Source of the DNA: Sphingopyxis sp. Root154
Lineage (GTDB): Bacteria; Pseudomonadota; Alphaproteobacteria; Sphingomonadales; Sphingomonadaceae
Direction of reading: 5' to 3'
DNA: 64,000 nucleotides
Assembly (NCBI RefSeq): GCF_001427105.1
Contig: NZ_LMGI01000003.1
Coordinates: forward strand, 598,618 to 662,617
This document shows positions 43,850-54,873 of the stretch, piece by piece; within the stretch, counting starts at the first letter, position 1; each line of letters starts with the position of its first letter. Below the pieces are notes generated by a model. The model did no database searches and was not told the DNA's origin. It saw only the letters and a list, made by a program, of their open reading frames with translations. The position numbers and the translations under genes are program-made.

Positions 43850-44914
43850 ATGCACAAACTCCTCGCTCCGCTCGCCCTGCTGTTCGCCAGCGTCACGCCA
43901 GCCCATGCCCAGACTGTCGAAGGAGCCGTCGAAGGCGACGCGATCCTCAAGGATTTCACCTTCGCCACGGGCGAAAAACTGCCCGAACTCAAGATGCATT
44001 ATACGACGCTCGGCACGCCGCAGCGCGACAAAAAGGGCCATGTTACCAATGCGGTGATGATCCTCCACGGCACCGGCGGTACGGGGAAACAATTCTTCCA
44101 GCCGCAGTTCGCGAACGAATTATTCGACCCCGGCCAGCTGCTCGACACGAAAAAATATTACATCATCCTGCCTGATAATATCGGTCACGGCGGCTCGTCA
44201 AAGCCGAGCGACGGCATGCGGATGAACTTCCCCAAATATGATTATGACGACATGGTCAGCGCGCAGTACCGGATGCTCACCGAGAAGCTCGGCGTGCAGA
44301 AACTGAAGCTGATCCTGGGCACGTCGATGGGCTGTATGCACGCCTTCGTCTGGGGCGAGACCTGGCCCGATTTCACCGAAAAGCTCGCGCCCTTCGCGTG
44401 CCTGCCCGTCGAGATCGCGGGTCAGAACCGTATGTGGCGCGTGCTGTCGATCGACGCGATCAAGGCCGATCCATCGTGGAACGGCGGCAATTACACCGAC
44501 CCACCCGCGGCGGGCCTGCGCACCGCAGCATCGCTCAGCCTGATCGCAGGCGCCAATCCTTACGCGCTGCAGGCACAATATCCGACGCGCGAAGCAGCGG
44601 AGAAATACAAGGATGAGGCTTTCGCCCGCACCTACGGCCGCAACGACGCGAACGACACCATCTATCAGCTCGACAGCTCGCGAACGTATAATCCCTGGCC
44701 GAACCTCGAAAAGATCAAGGTGCCGGTGCTCTGGATTAACTCGGCCGACGATTTCATCAACCCGCCCGCCTATGGCATCACCGAAAAGGCCGCGGCGCGC
44801 CTGAAGACGACGACCTTCATCCTCATCGCGGCGAGCCCCGAAACCAGGGGGCACAGCACCCACACCTGGGCGAAATTCTGGAAGGACGACCTTGCGAAAC
44901 TGATGGCCCAGTAA
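43850..44914 (+). CDS. Exported alpha/beta hydrolase of the homoserine O-acetyltransferase-like group
   Basis: The 354-residue protein has a signal peptide (MHKLLAPLALLFASVTPAHAQ) and an alpha/beta hydrolase fold like MetX: MHYTTLGTP, MILHGTGGTGKQFFQP, IILPDNIGHGGSSKP, the nucleophile elbow GTSMGCMHAF near residue 160, an acid in LWINSADDFINPP near 298 and a histidine in RGHSTHTWAKFW near 335. MetX itself is cytoplasmic, so an exported relative probably acts as an esterase or amidase. It sits between trpE and trpG but has no known role in tryptophan synthesis. A palindromic repeat follows its stop at once. Confidence 0.88.
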   Translation: MHKLLAPLALLFASVTPAHAQTVEGAVEGDAILKDFTFATGEKLPELKMHYTTLGTPQRDKKGHVTNAVMILHGTGGTGKQFFQPQFANELFDPGQLLDTKKYYIILPDNIGHGGSSKPSDGMRMNFPKYDYDDMVSAQYRMLTEKLGVQKLKLILGTSMGCMHAFVWGETWPDFTEKLAPFACLPVEIAGQNRMWRVLSIDAIKADPSWNGGNYTDPPAAGLRTAASLSLIAGANPYALQAQYPTREAAEKYKDEAFARTYGRNDANDTIYQLDSSRTYNPWPNLEKIKVPVLWINSADDFINPPAYGITEKAAARLKTTTFILIAASPETRGHSTHTWAKFWKDDLAKLMAQ

Positions 44915-44922
44915 CACAGCCC

Positions 44923-44999
44923 CTTCGTCATTCCCGCGAAAGCGGGAACCCAGCGAGCAGCCGTGCCAACTGGGTTCCCGCTTTCGCGGAATGACGAAG
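44923..44999. repeat. Extragenic palindromic repeat, copy 3
   Basis: Arms 44923-44953 (31 bp) and 44970-44999 (30 bp) are inverted repeats that differ by a single base deletion, with a 16-bp loop. Each arm contains the smaller palindrome TTCCCGCGAAAGCGGGAA. It is the longest copy of the element also seen at 4414 and 36412. It lies 9 bp after the hydrolase stop and 66 bp before trpG. Confidence 0.85.
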
Positions 45000-45065
45000 T
45001 TGGGTTTGGGTGCAGAAAAGCTTCTATCCCTTCCCCAACCCCGGCAAAATCGTTAGTGCGCCCCC

Positions 45066-45656
45066 ATGATCCTCGTCATCGACAATTATGATAGCTTCAC
45101 CTTCAACCTCGTTCATTATCTGATCGAGCTGGGAGTCGACGTGCGTGTCGAGCGCAACGATGCGCTGACTGCGAGCGACGCGCTCGCGACCGGCGCCGAC
45201 GCGATCCTCATATCTCCCGGCCCCTGCACCCCGAACGAAGCGGGGATCAGCCTCGATCTCGTCGCTGCCTGCGCCGAAGCGTCTCGTCCGTTGCTCGGTG
45301 TGTGCCTCGGGCATCAGGCGATCGGCCAGCATTTTGGCGGCACCGTCCAGCGCGGCCATCTGATGCATGGTAAGACCTCGCCCGTCTGCCACGACAACAG
45401 CGGGCTTTACGCCGGCCTGCCCTCGCCTTTTCAGGCGACGCGCTATCACAGCCTCGAAGTCGTCGACATTCCCGCCGATCTCGTGATCAACGCGACCAGC
45501 GACGACGGCGCGGTCATGGGCTTCCGCCATGTTGAATTGCCGATCCACGGCGTTCAGTTCCACCCCGAAAGCATCGCGACCGAACATGGTCATGCGATGC
45601 TCGCCAATTTCCTGAAAATCGCGGGGTTGCCGGTCGGCGAACGGAAAGCCGCATGA
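45066..45656 (+). CDS. trpG: Anthranilate synthase component II (glutamine amidotransferase)
   Basis: The 196-residue class I amidotransferase has the N-terminal [15 protein letters not shown], the oxyanion [12 protein letters not shown], the nucleophile cysteine in [16 protein letters not shown] near residue 80 and the catalytic His-Glu in [14 protein letters not shown] near residue 163. It supplies ammonia from glutamine to TrpE. It overlaps trpD by 4 bp (ATGA). No strong ribosome site is visible; the sequence before the start is C-rich. Confidence 0.97.
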   Translation: MILVIDNYDSFTFNLVHYLIELGVDVRVERNDALTASDALATGADAILISPGPCTPNEAGISLDLVAACAEASRPLLGVCLGHQAIGQHFGGTVQRGHLMHGKTSPVCHDNSGLYAGLPSPFQATRYHSLEVVDIPADLVINATSDDGAVMGFRHVELPIHGVQFHPESIATEHGHAMLANFLKIAGLPVGERKAA

Positions 45657-46651
45657 GCCGCTTCGGTCCGTTTCCCGACCCCGCCGGGTTGCTCGAACAT
45701 GACGAGGCGGCCGATGCCTTCGCCACGATGCTCGATGGCGGTGCCAGCGACGAAAATATCGTCGAATTTCTGACCGCGCTCTCCGACCGCGGCGAAACGA
45801 TGGTCGAAATCGCCGCCGCTGCACAGGCGATGCGCGACCGGCTGATCCCGATCGACGCGCCCGCAGGCGCGATCGACGTTTGCGGCACCGGCGGCGATGG
45901 CCATCATACGCTCAACGTCTCGACCGCGGTGTCGATCGTCGTCGCGGCCTGCGAGGTTCCGGTCGCAAAGCACGGAAATCGTGCGGCTTCTTCCAAATCT
46001 GGTGCGGCCGATACTTTGGAAGCTCTTGGGCTCGATATGGAGCGAGCCGACCGGCAAGCCGAGGAACAGCTCGCCGACCTCGGCATCTGCTTTCTCTTCG
46101 CCGGAACGCGCCATCCGGCGATGAAGCGTATCATGCCGATCCGCAAGGCGATCGGGCGGCGCACGATCTTCAACCTGATGGGCCCGCTCGCCAACCCCGC
46201 GCGCGTCACGCGCCAGCTCGTCGGCATCGCACGCCCCGCCTATGTCCCAGTCTATGCCGAGGCGCTGCATCGGCTCGGCACCGAGCATTCACGTGTTATT
46301 TCGGGCGACGAGGGGCTCGACGAACTGTCGCTTGCTGGTGGCAACGAGGTGGCGGTGATCTTGCCCGAAGGCGTACGCATGCAGCGCAGCGTGGCCGCGG
46401 ATGCGGGTCTCCCGACGCGGTCGCTTGAAGAAATCCGCGGCGGCGACGCCGAATATAATGCCAAGGCGCTGCGCAGCCTGCTTCAGGGCGAGCCGGGAGC
46501 GTACCGCGATGCGGTGCTCTACAATGCCGCCGAAGCGCTCGTTGTCGCGGGTGCGGCAGAAACGCTGCTCGAAGGCGTCGAGGAAGCCGCCGAAGCGATT
46601 GACAAGGGTCTTGCCAACGCGCTGCTCAACTGCTGGATCGCCTATAAATGA
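45653..46651 (+). CDS. trpD: Anthranilate phosphoribosyltransferase
   Basis: The 332-residue product carries [16 protein letters not shown] near residue 77 (phosphoribosyl pyrophosphate and metal binding), [21 protein letters not shown] near 106, and [15 protein letters not shown] near 172. It joins anthranilate to the ribose phosphate of PRPP in the second committed step of tryptophan synthesis. The start overlaps trpG and the stop overlaps trpC, both as ATGA, which implies tight translational coupling. Confidence 0.97.
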   Translation: MSRFGPFPDPAGLLEHDEAADAFATMLDGGASDENIVEFLTALSDRGETMVEIAAAAQAMRDRLIPIDAPAGAIDVCGTGGDGHHTLNVSTAVSIVVAACEVPVAKHGNRAASSKSGAADTLEALGLDMERADRQAEEQLADLGICFLFAGTRHPAMKRIMPIRKAIGRRTIFNLMGPLANPARVTRQLVGIARPAYVPVYAEALHRLGTEHSRVISGDEGLDELSLAGGNEVAVILPEGVRMQRSVAADAGLPTRSLEEIRGGDAEYNAKALRSLLQGEPGAYRDAVLYNAAEALVVAGAAETLLEGVEEAAEAIDKGLANALLNCWIAYK

Positions 46652-47442
46652 ACAAGCTCACCCAAATCCTTGCCACCAAGGCCGACGAAGTCGCCGAGCG
46701 CCGCGCCTCGCGCTCCCTGGCGGACCTCGATTCGATCGACGCTGGTCCGGTGCGCGGCTTCGCTGCTGCATTGCGGGCAAAGATCGACGCGGGCGACTTC
46801 GGCCTGATTGCCGAAGTAAAGAAGGCTTCGCCGTCCAAAGGACTGATAAGACAGGATTTTGATCCTGCCGATCACGCCCGTGCCTATTCCGCCGGCGGGG
46901 CCGCGTGCCTCTCGGTCCTGACCGACGCGCCTTATTTTCAGGGGCATGAGGATTATCTGATCGCAGCGCGTGCGGCGTGCCCGCTTCCCGCGCTGCGCAA
47001 GGATTTCATGGTCGACCCCTGGCAGGTCGCCGAAGCCCGCGCGATCGGCGCCGACGCGATCCTGATCATCGTCGCCGCGCTCGAAGATGGCGTGATGCGC
47101 GAGATCGAGGCCGCAGCGATCGAGCGCGGCATGGACGTGCTGGTCGAGGTGCATGACGAAGCCGAACTCGACCGCGCGCTGGCCCAGCTCGAGTCGCGGC
47201 TGATCGGTGTGAACAACCGCGACCTGCGTACCTTCGAAACCGACCTCGCGGTTACCGAACGCCTTGCAAAGCTGGTCCCGCCGGGCAGCTTGCTCGTCGG
47301 CGAAAGCGGCATCGCGAGCCATGCCGACTGCGAAAGATTGGCGGAAAGCGGCGTCCGCGCCTTTCTCGTCGGTGAAAGCCTGATGCGCGAGGATGACGTC
47401 ACGGCGGCAACGCGTACGTTGCTCACGGGCGACGCAGCGTGA
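46648..47442 (+). CDS. trpC: Indole-3-glycerol phosphate synthase
   Basis: The 264-residue TIM barrel shows [18 protein letters not shown] (catalytic Glu and Lys), [37 protein letters not shown] and VGESGIAS in order. It closes and decarboxylates the carboxyphenylamino-deoxyribulose phosphate to indole-glycerol phosphate. It is a single-function TrpC, not fused to TrpF. It overlaps trpD by 4 bp and moaC by 4 bp (GTGA). trpF, trpB and trpA are not in the window. Confidence 0.97.
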   Translation: MNKLTQILATKADEVAERRASRSLADLDSIDAGPVRGFAAALRAKIDAGDFGLIAEVKKASPSKGLIRQDFDPADHARAYSAGGAACLSVLTDAPYFQGHEDYLIAARAACPLPALRKDFMVDPWQVAEARAIGADAILIIVAALEDGVMREIEAAAIERGMDVLVEVHDEAELDRALAQLESRLIGVNNRDLRTFETDLAVTERLAKLVPPGSLLVGESGIASHADCERLAESGVRAFLVGESLMREDDVTAATRTLLTGDAA

Positions 47443-47909
47443 CGCGGCCGACGCACCTCGACGAAAGCGGGGCTGCGTCAATGGTCGATGTCGGCGCCAA
47501 ACCCGCAACGCAGCGCCGTGCGGTCGCCGGTGGCCGCATCACCATGTCGCCATCCGCGCTCGAAGCGATCCGCAGCGGCAATGCGCCCAAGGGCGACGTT
47601 CTGTCGACCGCACGCATCGCCGGGATCATGGCTGCGAAACGCACCGCCGACCTCATCCCGCTCTGCCATCCGCTTGCGCTGACCAAGATTGGCGTCGATT
47701 TTGCATGGGAAGACAGCGGCATATCGGTTTCTGCTACCGCACAGACGACCGGCCCGACCGGGGTCGAGATGGAGGCGCTCACGGCCGCGTCGGTTGCGCT
47801 GCTCACGCTCTACGACATGGCGAAGGCGCTAGACCGCGCGATGATAGTCGGCGACATCCGCCTGCTCGAAAAGAGCGGCGGGCGCTCGGGCGACTGGCGC
47901 GCCGAATGA
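47439..47909 (+). CDS. moaC: Cyclic pyranopterin monophosphate synthase
   Basis: The 156-residue protein shows the MoaC features [52 protein letters not shown] and [28 protein letters not shown]. It acts after MoaA in molybdenum cofactor synthesis, forming cyclic pyranopterin monophosphate. The start is GTG, overlapping the trpC stop, and the stop overlaps moeA in ATGA. Confidence 0.96.
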   Translation: MTRPTHLDESGAASMVDVGAKPATQRRAVAGGRITMSPSALEAIRSGNAPKGDVLSTARIAGIMAAKRTADLIPLCHPLALTKIGVDFAWEDSGISVSATAQTTGPTGVEMEALTAASVALLTLYDMAKALDRAMIVGDIRLLEKSGGRSGDWRAE

Positions 47910-49096
47910 GCGAACTGCTTCCCGTCGAGGAAGCGCAAGCCCGGCTGCTCGCGCTGCGTGCGCCGCTAGCGAGCGAAAATATCGCCTTTTCCGAATCGCT
48001 TGGCCGTTATCTTTCAAACGATGTCGTCGCTTTGCGCGACCAGCCCGCCGCTCCCATGTCGGCGATGGACGGTTATGCAATCCGTTTCGACGACCTGCCC
48101 GGGCCATGGTCGGTCATCGGCGAAGCCGCCGCCGGGGCCGCGCCGGAACGCATCGTAGAATCCGGCGAGGCAATGAGGATTTTCACCGGCGCGATGCTTC
48201 CCGCCGGCGCCGACACGGTGATCGTTCAGGAGGACGTCGCACGCGACGGCGCGCGGTTGACCCTGATGGGCGATGGCCCCGGAGCGTATGGTCGCCATAT
48301 CCGCGCGCGCGCTATCGATTTCGCGACGGGAGATTGCCTGCTGCCGGCGGGCGCGCGCCTGACCCCGGGTGCGATCGCCGCCGCGGCGATGAGCGGCGCG
48401 AGCCAGCTTGTCGTCGGCCGCCGTCCGCGCGTCGCGATCCTCACGACCGGTGACGAACTCGTCCAGCCGGGACACCCGCTCGCCCCCGGCCAGATTCCCG
48501 ACAGCAATGGCGCGATGCTCGCCGCGATGCTCGTCGGCGAGGTCGCCGAAGCCATCTTGCCGCACCATATCCGCGACGATCGCTCGACACTTGCCAAGCT
48601 TCTCGAGGAATTGGCGCGACGTCACGACGTCATCGTCACGGTGGGCGGCGCCTCGGTCGGCGATCACGACCATGTCCGTGGCGCGCTCGAAGACGCCGGC
48701 GGTCAGCTCGATTTCTGGAAAATCGCAATGCGCCCGGGCAAGCCGCTGATCGCCGGGACGATCGGCGATGCGATCCTGCTTGGCCTGCCCGGCAATCCGT
48801 CGTCAGCATATGTCACCGCGACGCTGTTCCTCCTGCCGCTCGTCCGCCACCTCGCCGGCGCACGCGATCCTTTTCCCGCCATGCATCGGGCGCCGCTCGC
48901 CGCGGCGCTGGCCGAGGGCGGGACGCGCCGCGACTATCTCCGCGCGCGACTCGAAGGGGGACGGCTGACTCCGCTCTTCGGGCAGGAGAGCGGTCTCACG
49001 CTGCCGCTCGCATCGGCCAATGCCTTGTTGATCCGCGAGATTGGCGCGCCCGCCCGCACGGCAGACGACATGGCGGACTATATCGTCATCGCTTGA
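47906..49096 (+). CDS. moeA: Molybdopterin molybdenumtransferase
   Basis: The 396-residue product has the MoeA layout: [16 protein letters not shown] near residue 50, [19 protein letters not shown] near 90, [16 protein letters not shown] near 175, [15 protein letters not shown] near 250 (MoCF-like binding domain) and [20 protein letters not shown] near 290. It inserts molybdenum into adenylated molybdopterin, the product of the MogA/MoaB-type step. The start overlaps moaC. The lexA gene follows 65 bp later, with its own SOS operator. Confidence 0.95.
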   Translation: MSELLPVEEAQARLLALRAPLASENIAFSESLGRYLSNDVVALRDQPAAPMSAMDGYAIRFDDLPGPWSVIGEAAAGAAPERIVESGEAMRIFTGAMLPAGADTVIVQEDVARDGARLTLMGDGPGAYGRHIRARAIDFATGDCLLPAGARLTPGAIAAAAMSGASQLVVGRRPRVAILTTGDELVQPGHPLAPGQIPDSNGAMLAAMLVGEVAEAILPHHIRDDRSTLAKLLEELARRHDVIVTVGGASVGDHDHVRGALEDAGGQLDFWKIAMRPGKPLIAGTIGDAILLGLPGNPSSAYVTATLFLLPLVRHLAGARDPFPAMHRAPLAAALAEGGTRRDYLRARLEGGRLTPLFGQESGLTLPLASANALLIREIGAPARTADDMADYIVIA

Positions 49097-49109
49097 CAAG
49101 TTCCGCTTT

Positions 49110-49124
49110 GTTCCACTATCGTTC
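49110..49124 (+). promoter_or_regulatory. LexA (SOS) operator of lexA
   Basis: GTTC at 49110-49113, 7 bp, then GTTC at 49121-49124 matches the alphaproteobacterial LexA box GTTC-N7-GTTC. It lies 37 bp before the lexA start. A further GTTC at 49100 is spaced 6 bp before the first half. This placement predicts autorepression of lexA and, because moeA ends at 49096, an internal SOS promoter at the end of the trp-moa operon. Confidence 0.88.
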
Positions 49125-49161
49125 TCTCTATGTCCGGAATTGGCATCATGGAGAACGACCG

Positions 49162-49842
49162 ATGTTGACCGCAAAGCAGCATGAGCTGCTCCACTTCATC
49201 CAGGAACGTCTCGACACGAGCGGCATCTCGCCATCGTTCGAGGAGATGAAGGAGGCGCTGGGCCTGAAGTCGAAATCGGGCATACACCGTCTGATAAGTG
49301 CTTTGGAAGAAAGAGGTTTTCTCCGCCGCCTGCCCAACCGCGCACGCGCGCTGGAGGTGCTCAAGGTGCCCGAAGCGGCCAAGCCTGTACGCAATGATCG
49401 CGACAATATCGTCCCGCTGCGCAAGCCTGCTCCCGCGCTACGGCCGATCGCCGCCAACGACATCATCGAGGTGCCGCTGCATGGCAAGATCGCCGCCGGC
49501 GTCCCGATCGAGGCGTTCGAAGAACATAATAATCTGGCGGTTCCCGCCGCACTGCTCGGCTCGGGCGAACATTATGCGCTCGAAGTGTCGGGCGACTCGA
49601 TGGTCGAGGCGGGCATCTTCGACGGCGATTATGCGCTGATCCAGAAAGCGAGCACCGCGCGCGAAGGCGACATCGTCGTCGCGCTCGTCGACGGGCAGGA
49701 CGCAACGCTCAAATATTTCCGCCGCGAAGGACAGATGATCCGCCTCGACCCGGCGAATGCCGCCTACGAACCGCAGCGCTACCCCGCAGATCGCGTCATC
49801 GTGCAGGGCCGCCTATCGGGATTGCTTCGTCGTTACCACTAA
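49162..49842 (+). CDS. lexA: SOS-response repressor and protease LexA
   Basis: The 226-residue product has an N-terminal winged helix-turn-helix (about 1-65, [39 protein letters not shown]) and a C-terminal S24 peptidase domain. The autocleavage site is the Ala-Gly bond in KIAAGVPIE (residues 112-113), the nucleophile serine is in [11 protein letters not shown] (S146) and the general-base lysine is in TLKYFRR (K184). RecA filaments stimulate its self-cleavage after DNA damage. The ATG at 49162 is preceded by GGAGAACGACC; a longer frame upstream covers the operator and is rejected. Its 3' end overlaps comEC by 47 bp on the opposite strand. Confidence 0.97.
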   Translation: MLTAKQHELLHFIQERLDTSGISPSFEEMKEALGLKSKSGIHRLISALEERGFLRRLPNRARALEVLKVPEAAKPVRNDRDNIVPLRKPAPALRPIAANDIIEVPLHGKIAAGVPIEAFEEHNNLAVPAALLGSGEHYALEVSGDSMVEAGIFDGDYALIQKASTAREGDIVVALVDGQDATLKYFRREGQMIRLDPANAAYEPQRYPADRVIVQGRLSGLLRRYH

Positions 49843-51955
49843 GCTGCTGCGGCAAACGCCACGGATGCCCGTCGCCCGCACGCAGCGTGGCGACCGCTTC
49901 GGGCTTTTCGCCCAGATAAAGCGCCAGCCCGCCGCTTGTGGCAAGACTGTCGCGATCGATCGTCCTCCAACGCCCCACGCATTCGCGCGGTAACCAGCGG
50001 TCGCTGATCACGACGTCGGCCGCGGCACAGGCCGCCGCCATCTCGGCACCCTCGATCCGGTCGCGGCCACGCGAGGCGAGGATGATGCGCCGCGCGGAAC
50101 CTGCGCCTTGGCTCCAGCGGCAGAAATCGCGATTGCATTCGACGTGATCGAGATCGGTGAGGGCGGTGAGCGGAGCATCGACTCCGGCGGCTTCGGCCAT
50201 GCTGTCGCGCACATAGTCGCCCGCCCTGTCGCGGAGCAGCGCATAGCTGCCGTCGGGCAACGCGGCTGCGATATGGCGGCCGTCACTCGTGACAAGCAGG
50301 TCGGGGCGCGGCTGGACAAGCAGCGCCGCCATGCCGATCGCCAACGGGACCGCGCCGACGCGGCGCCACCCTGTCTTCCAAAGCAGCAGCCAGAGCCCGC
50401 CGAATACCGCCAGGGCAAAGCCCCAGCGCGGAAAACTCGGCATCATGGCGACCGCACCCGGTGCGTCGGCGACACCGTGCGCCAGCCCTATCAGCGCAAG
50501 CAGGGCTTGTTCGGTGATCCACCAGAAGGGTGCGCCGAGCCCGACGCTGTCGAAAAGCAAAGCGAGCGCCTCGGCGGGCATGATGACGAAGGTCGTCAGC
50601 GGGATTGCGACCACGTTGGCGAGCGCGCCGTACAGCCCCGCCTTGTGGAAATGGAACAGCGCGATCGGCGCGAGTGCCACTTCGACGACAAGGCCGGTCA
50701 GGAGCAATCCCGCAACGGCCCTGCCGAAACGAACCGGCCAGGGCTCCTCGCGGCGCATCAGAAAAGATCGCATCGGGCGGCTTTCGTGCAGCGCGATGAT
50801 GGCGGTGACCGCCGCGAAGCTCAGCTGGAAGCTGGGTCCGGCAAGCGATTCGGGCCGCCAGACCAATACGATCAACGCGCCCGCCGCAACCAGCCGCAGC
50901 GTCAGCGCCTCGCGCCCCATGAGGAAGGCGACGAGGATGAGCAGCGCGGCGATAAACGAGCGCAGCGTCGGCACCTCCGCCCCTGCCAGCCAGGTATATC
51001 CTCCGCCAGCGAGCGCCCCGGCAGCGGCAGCAAGCGGCAGGACATAACCCGCCAGCGCAAGCCGCCGGCTCAACGCGAACAATCGCAACGTCAGAAACAT
51101 CGCAAAACCGACAACGGCGGTTACATGCAACCCGCTGATCGACAGAAGATGCGCCAGTCCGCTGCGGCGCATCGCCTCCTCGTCCGCTTCGCTGATCGCG
51201 CCGCGGTCGCCCGTCACCAGCGCCGCGGCGATGCCCCCCGCCGACCCATCGACCCGCCCATGGATATGCGCGCTGAGCCGCGCGCGCAGCGGCGGCGTTG
51301 TCGCCCCCGCTCCCGGCGCCCGCGAAACGTCGCCCAGCACCGTCCCGACCGCTCCGATCCGGTCGAACCAGGCCCGCTGTGCGAAATCATACCCTCCAGG
51401 CAGGCTCGCCGTCGGTGGCGGCATCAGCCGCGCCCTGACCCCGATTGTTTCGCCGTCGGTAAGCGTCGCCGCCTGCTCGCTACGCAGCGTCAACCGCACG
51501 CGCGGCGGCAGGTCGGCACGGTTCTGCGGTAGAGCGAGAATACGAATTTGCCCCTTGGCGGGCAGCGGTTCGGCGCGCTCGACGATCGCGGAGAATTCGG
51601 TCACGACCGGTCCCGCCAGCACCGGCGCCGCGACCCAGACGGCGCGCGTCCAGATCAGCAGCACGCCCGCCGCCATCACGCCGCACCCCACGACAACAAG
51701 CCGTCCGAGGCGGCTTTGCCAGCCGATCAACAGCCCCCCGCACAAGCCGCCCGCGAGCAAGAGCAGCAACCCGATCCAGTGCGCCTTCGCGGGCAGCGCG
51801 AACCAGGCCGCGATACCGGCGCCGAGCGCGACCGGCAGCCAGAGCCCGATCCGCTCGCGCTCCGCTTCCAGCCGCGCTTCCAGCGCGTCGCCCGCGCCGC
51901 GCCAGATACTTGTCCAGCGTACGGCAATGGGCGTTTGAAGCTGCCTTGTCGCCAT
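49796..51955 (-). CDS. ComEC/Rec2 family competence membrane protein
   Basis: The product, about 719 residues, is a polytopic membrane protein. It has two N-terminal helices, a DUF4131-type soluble region (about 105-215), the ComEC core beginning [24 protein letters not shown] near residue 255, and more than eight membrane segments with [20 protein letters not shown] and [14 protein letters not shown]. In competent bacteria ComEC forms the DNA channel of the inner membrane. The C-terminal part (about 600-719) replaces the metallo-beta-lactamase domain of other ComECs: no HxHxDH motif is present. The ATG at 51955 is preferred over an upstream frame overlapping gltX. Natural competence is not shown. 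Confidence 0.88.
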   Translation of the reverse strand: MATRQLQTPIAVRWTSIWRGAGDALEARLEAERERIGLWLPVALGAGIAAWFALPAKAHWIGLLLLLAGGLCGGLLIGWQSRLGRLVVVGCGVMAAGVLLIWTRAVWVAAPVLAGPVVTEFSAIVERAEPLPAKGQIRILALPQNRADLPPRVRLTLRSEQAATLTDGETIGVRARLMPPPTASLPGGYDFAQRAWFDRIGAVGTVLGDVSRAPGAGATTPPLRARLSAHIHGRVDGSAGGIAAALVTGDRGAISEADEEAMRRSGLAHLLSISGLHVTAVVGFAMFLTLRLFALSRRLALAGYVLPLAAAAGALAGGGYTWLAGAEVPTLRSFIAALLILVAFLMGREALTLRLVAAGALIVLVWRPESLAGPSFQLSFAAVTAIIALHESRPMRSFLMRREEPWPVRFGRAVAGLLLTGLVVEVALAPIALFHFHKAGLYGALANVVAIPLTTFVIMPAEALALLFDSVGLGAPFWWITEQALLALIGLAHGVADAPGAVAMMPSFPRWGFALAVFGGLWLLLWKTGWRRVGAVPLAIGMAALLVQPRPDLLVTSDGRHIAAALPDGSYALLRDRAGDYVRDSMAEAAGVDAPLTALTDLDHVECNRDFCRWSQGAGSARRIILASRGRDRIEGAEMAAACAAADVVISDRWLPRECVGRWRTIDRDSLATSGGLALYLGEKPEAVATLRAGDGHPWRLPQQLSGNDEAIPIGGPAR

Positions 51956-52014
51956 GCTAGGGGCTCCCCCGATCCCCGCCCAGAAGAGCGGCAAATTGAG
52001 TGAAAGAGGCCATC

Positions 52015-53493
52015 GTGGCAACCGAAAACCAAACCAAAGTGGCAGAAGCGACCCCCAAGACAACCGGCGAGGCAACCGGCGCCGACGTGGTGACGCGCTT
52101 TGCCCCCTCGCCGACCGGTTTCCTGCACATCGGCGGCGCGCGCACCGCCTTGTTCAACTGGCTGTTCGCGCGGCATCACGGCGGGAAATTCCTGCTGCGG
52201 ATCGAAGATACCGACCGTGCGCGTTCGACCGACGCGGCGATCGACGCGATCATCGACGGGATGCAGTGGCTCGACCTCGATTGGGATGGCGAGACGGTGT
52301 TCCAGTTCGCGCGCGCACCGCGCCATGCCGAGGTTGCCGCGGAACTGCTCGCGAAAGGCGAAGCCTATCGCTGCTACCTGACGCAGGACGAACTCGCCGC
52401 GATGCGCGCCGAGGCGCAGGAAAAGCGCCTGCCCTTCCGCGTCCGCAGCCCGTGGCGCGACCGCGACGACGGCGATCCGTCGGTTCCGCACGTCGTCCGC
52501 CTGCGCGCACCACAGGACGGCGCAGCGACCATCGTGGACAAGGTTCAGGGCGAGGTGACCGTCCAGAATGCCGAACTCGACGATTTCGTCCTGCTGCGCA
52601 GCGACGGCACGCCGACCTATATGCTCAGCGTCGTCGTCGACGATAATGATATGGGCGTGACGCACGTCATCCGCGGCGACGACCATCTCAACAATGCGTT
52701 CCGCCAGCTCGCGCTGATCCGGTCGATGAACTGGCGCGAGCCGGTCTATGCGCATGTCCCGCTCATCCACGGTGCCGACGGCGCGAAATTGTCGAAGCGC
52801 CACGGCGCGCTCGGGGTCGACGCGTATCGCGATGAAATGGGCTATCTGCCCGAAGCGGTGAACAATTATCTCCTCCGCCTCGGCTGGGGACATGGCGACG
52901 ACGAGATCATCAGCCGCGAACAGGCGACCGAGTGGTTCGACCTCGCGCATGTCGGCCGTTCTCCGTCGCGTTTCGATTTCAAAAAGCTCGAGAATCTGAA
53001 CGGCCATTATCTCCGTGAGGCCGACGATGCCCGGCTCGCCGCTCTGGTCGCGCCGCGGGTCGAAAATCTGGTTGGCCGTGCACTGGACGGCGTGGATCGC
53101 GATCTGCTGACGCGTGCGATGGAGTCGCTGAAACCGCGTGCCAAGACGCTCGACGAAATCGCCGATGGCGCGATTTTCCTGTTCCAACCCGACCCGTTGC
53201 CGGTGGACGAAAAGGCGGCCGAGGTGCTAAAGGCCTCGCCCGAAGGCTTGCTTGCCGCCGTGACAGAGCGGCTGCGCGGGCTGAACGACTGGACGATAGA
53301 AGAGCTGGATGCGGCCGTGCGCGCCGAAGCCGAAGCCGCCGAACTGGGGCTCGGAAAACTCGCGCAACCCCTACGCGCTGCACTAACCGGCCGAACCATT
53401 TCCCCGGGAATTTTCGACGTGCTGCTGTTGCTCGGACGAGATGTCAGTCTGGCCCGACTTGACGCAGCGCAACATTATCCGGCAGGGGCGTAG
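52015..53493 (+). CDS. gltX: Glutamyl-tRNA synthetase
   Basis: The product is a class I tRNA synthetase of about 492 residues with the HIGH-type motif [30 protein letters not shown], and the KMSKS-type motif [13 protein letters not shown] near residue 260, then the anticodon-binding C-terminal half. It charges tRNA-Glu; in alphaproteobacteria with GatCAB it may also charge tRNA-Gln. Two GTG starts are in frame, 52000 and 52015; I chose 52015 because GAGG precedes it closely. The comEC start lies 60 bp away on the other strand, so both promoters are within this short gap. Confidence 0.95.
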   Translation: MATENQTKVAEATPKTTGEATGADVVTRFAPSPTGFLHIGGARTALFNWLFARHHGGKFLLRIEDTDRARSTDAAIDAIIDGMQWLDLDWDGETVFQFARAPRHAEVAAELLAKGEAYRCYLTQDELAAMRAEAQEKRLPFRVRSPWRDRDDGDPSVPHVVRLRAPQDGAATIVDKVQGEVTVQNAELDDFVLLRSDGTPTYMLSVVVDDNDMGVTHVIRGDDHLNNAFRQLALIRSMNWREPVYAHVPLIHGADGAKLSKRHGALGVDAYRDEMGYLPEAVNNYLLRLGWGHGDDEIISREQATEWFDLAHVGRSPSRFDFKKLENLNGHYLREADDARLAALVAPRVENLVGRALDGVDRDLLTRAMESLKPRAKTLDEIADGAIFLFQPDPLPVDEKAAEVLKASPEGLLAAVTERLRGLNDWTIEELDAAVRAEAEAAELGLGKLAQPLRAALTGRTISPGIFDVLLLLGRDVSLARLDAAQHYPAGA

Positions 53494-53531
53494 CCACTCT
53501 CTCTCCCCGCCGTCAGTACAGGGAATAAAAT

Positions 53532-54815
53532 ATGACCGACACCGCGAAAATCACGCTGGGCGACACGACCGTCGACAGCCCTGTCCTGTCGGGCACCGTC
53601 GGCCCCGACGTCGTCGATATCCGCAAATTCTACGCCCAGACCGGTGCGTTCACTTACGATCCCGGCTTCACTTCTACCGCGAGCTGCGAATCGCAGATCA
53701 CCTATATCGACGGCGACGAAGGCGTGCTGCTCCACCGCGGCTATGCAATCGGCGACCTCGCCGAACATTCGAGCTTCATGGAAACCTGCTACCTGCTGCT
53801 CAACGGCGAACTGCCGAATGCGCAGGAACTGGCCGATTTCGATACGACGATTACGCGCCACACGATGCTGCACGAACAGCTCGCGACCTTCTATCGCGGT
53901 TTCCGTCGCGACGCGCACCCAATGGCCGTCATGTGCGGCGTCGTCGGCGCACTTAGCGCTTTTTATCACGACTCGACCGAGATCCACGATCCGCACCAGC
54001 GGATGATCGCCAGCCACCGCCTGATCGCGAAAATGCCGACGATCGCCGCGATGGCGTATAAATATTCGGTCGGACAGCCCTTCGTCTATCCCGACAATTC
54101 GCTGAGCTACACCGGCAATTTCCTGCGCATGACCTTCGGCGTGCCCGCGGAACCTTATGAGGTGAACCCCGTCGTCGAACGCGCGCTCGACCGCATCTTC
54201 ATCCTCCACGCCGACCACGAGCAGAATGCGTCGACCTCGACCGTCCGCCTCGCCGGCTCGTCGGGCGCCAATCCGTTTGCCTGCATCGCGGCGGGCATCG
54301 CGTGCCTGTGGGGACCCGCGCATGGCGGCGCGAACGAAGCCGCGCTCAACATGCTCCGCGAAATCGGCCGTCCGGAACGCATCCCCGAATATATCGCGCG
54401 TGCGAAGGACAAGGACGATCCGTTCCGCCTGATGGGCTTCGGTCACCGCGTTTATAAAAACTACGACCCGCGCGCGACCGTGATGCAGAAGACGGTGCGC
54501 GAAGTGTTCGAGGCGCTGAAGGTCAACGACCCCGTCTTCGAAGTCGCGCTACAGCTCGAGGAAATGGCGCTGAACGATCCCTATTTCATCGAGAAGAAGC
54601 TGTTCCCGAACGTCGACTTCTATTCGGGCGTGATCCTGTCGGCGATCGGTTTCCCGACGACGATGTTCACCGCACTCTTCGCCCTCGCTCGCACCGTCGG
54701 GTGGGTCGCGCAGTGGAACGAAATGATTTCGGACCCCGCGCAGAAGATCGGCCGTCCGCGCCAGCTCTACACCGGCGCGGCGCATCGCCCGTTCGTTCCG
54801 GTCGGCCAGCGCTAA
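53532..54815 (+). CDS. gltA: Citrate synthase
   Basis: The 427-residue product is a type II (Gram-negative hexameric) citrate synthase with [24 protein letters not shown], the catalytic histidine segments [12 protein letters not shown] near residue 228 and [15 protein letters not shown] near 262, and [16 protein letters not shown] near 300 with the catalytic aspartate further on. It condenses oxaloacetate and acetyl-CoA. An AGGGAA ribosome site precedes the ATG. It follows gltX after 38 bp and is ended by a terminator-like hairpin. Confidence 0.98.
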   Translation: MTDTAKITLGDTTVDSPVLSGTVGPDVVDIRKFYAQTGAFTYDPGFTSTASCESQITYIDGDEGVLLHRGYAIGDLAEHSSFMETCYLLLNGELPNAQELADFDTTITRHTMLHEQLATFYRGFRRDAHPMAVMCGVVGALSAFYHDSTEIHDPHQRMIASHRLIAKMPTIAAMAYKYSVGQPFVYPDNSLSYTGNFLRMTFGVPAEPYEVNPVVERALDRIFILHADHEQNASTSTVRLAGSSGANPFACIAAGIACLWGPAHGGANEAALNMLREIGRPERIPEYIARAKDKDDPFRLMGFGHRVYKNYDPRATVMQKTVREVFEALKVNDPVFEVALQLEEMALNDPYFIEKKLFPNVDFYSGVILSAIGFPTTMFTALFALARTVGWVAQWNEMISDPAQKIGRPRQLYTGAAHRPFVPVGQR

Positions 54816-54840
54816 GCGCTCAAAGATAGGAAATTTCGAG

Positions 54841-54870
54841 CGGCGGCGCAGGCGACTGTGCCGCCGTTTC
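54841..54870 (+). terminator. Terminator-like hairpin between gltA and the convergent kinase gene
   Basis: CGGCGGCGCA (54841-54850) pairs with TGTGCCGCCG (54857-54866), a 10-bp stem with one G-T pair and a 6-nt loop, followed by TTTC. It fills the gap between the two convergent stops. The T-run is short, so termination may be moderate. Confidence 0.65.
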
Positions 54871-54873
54871 GAT

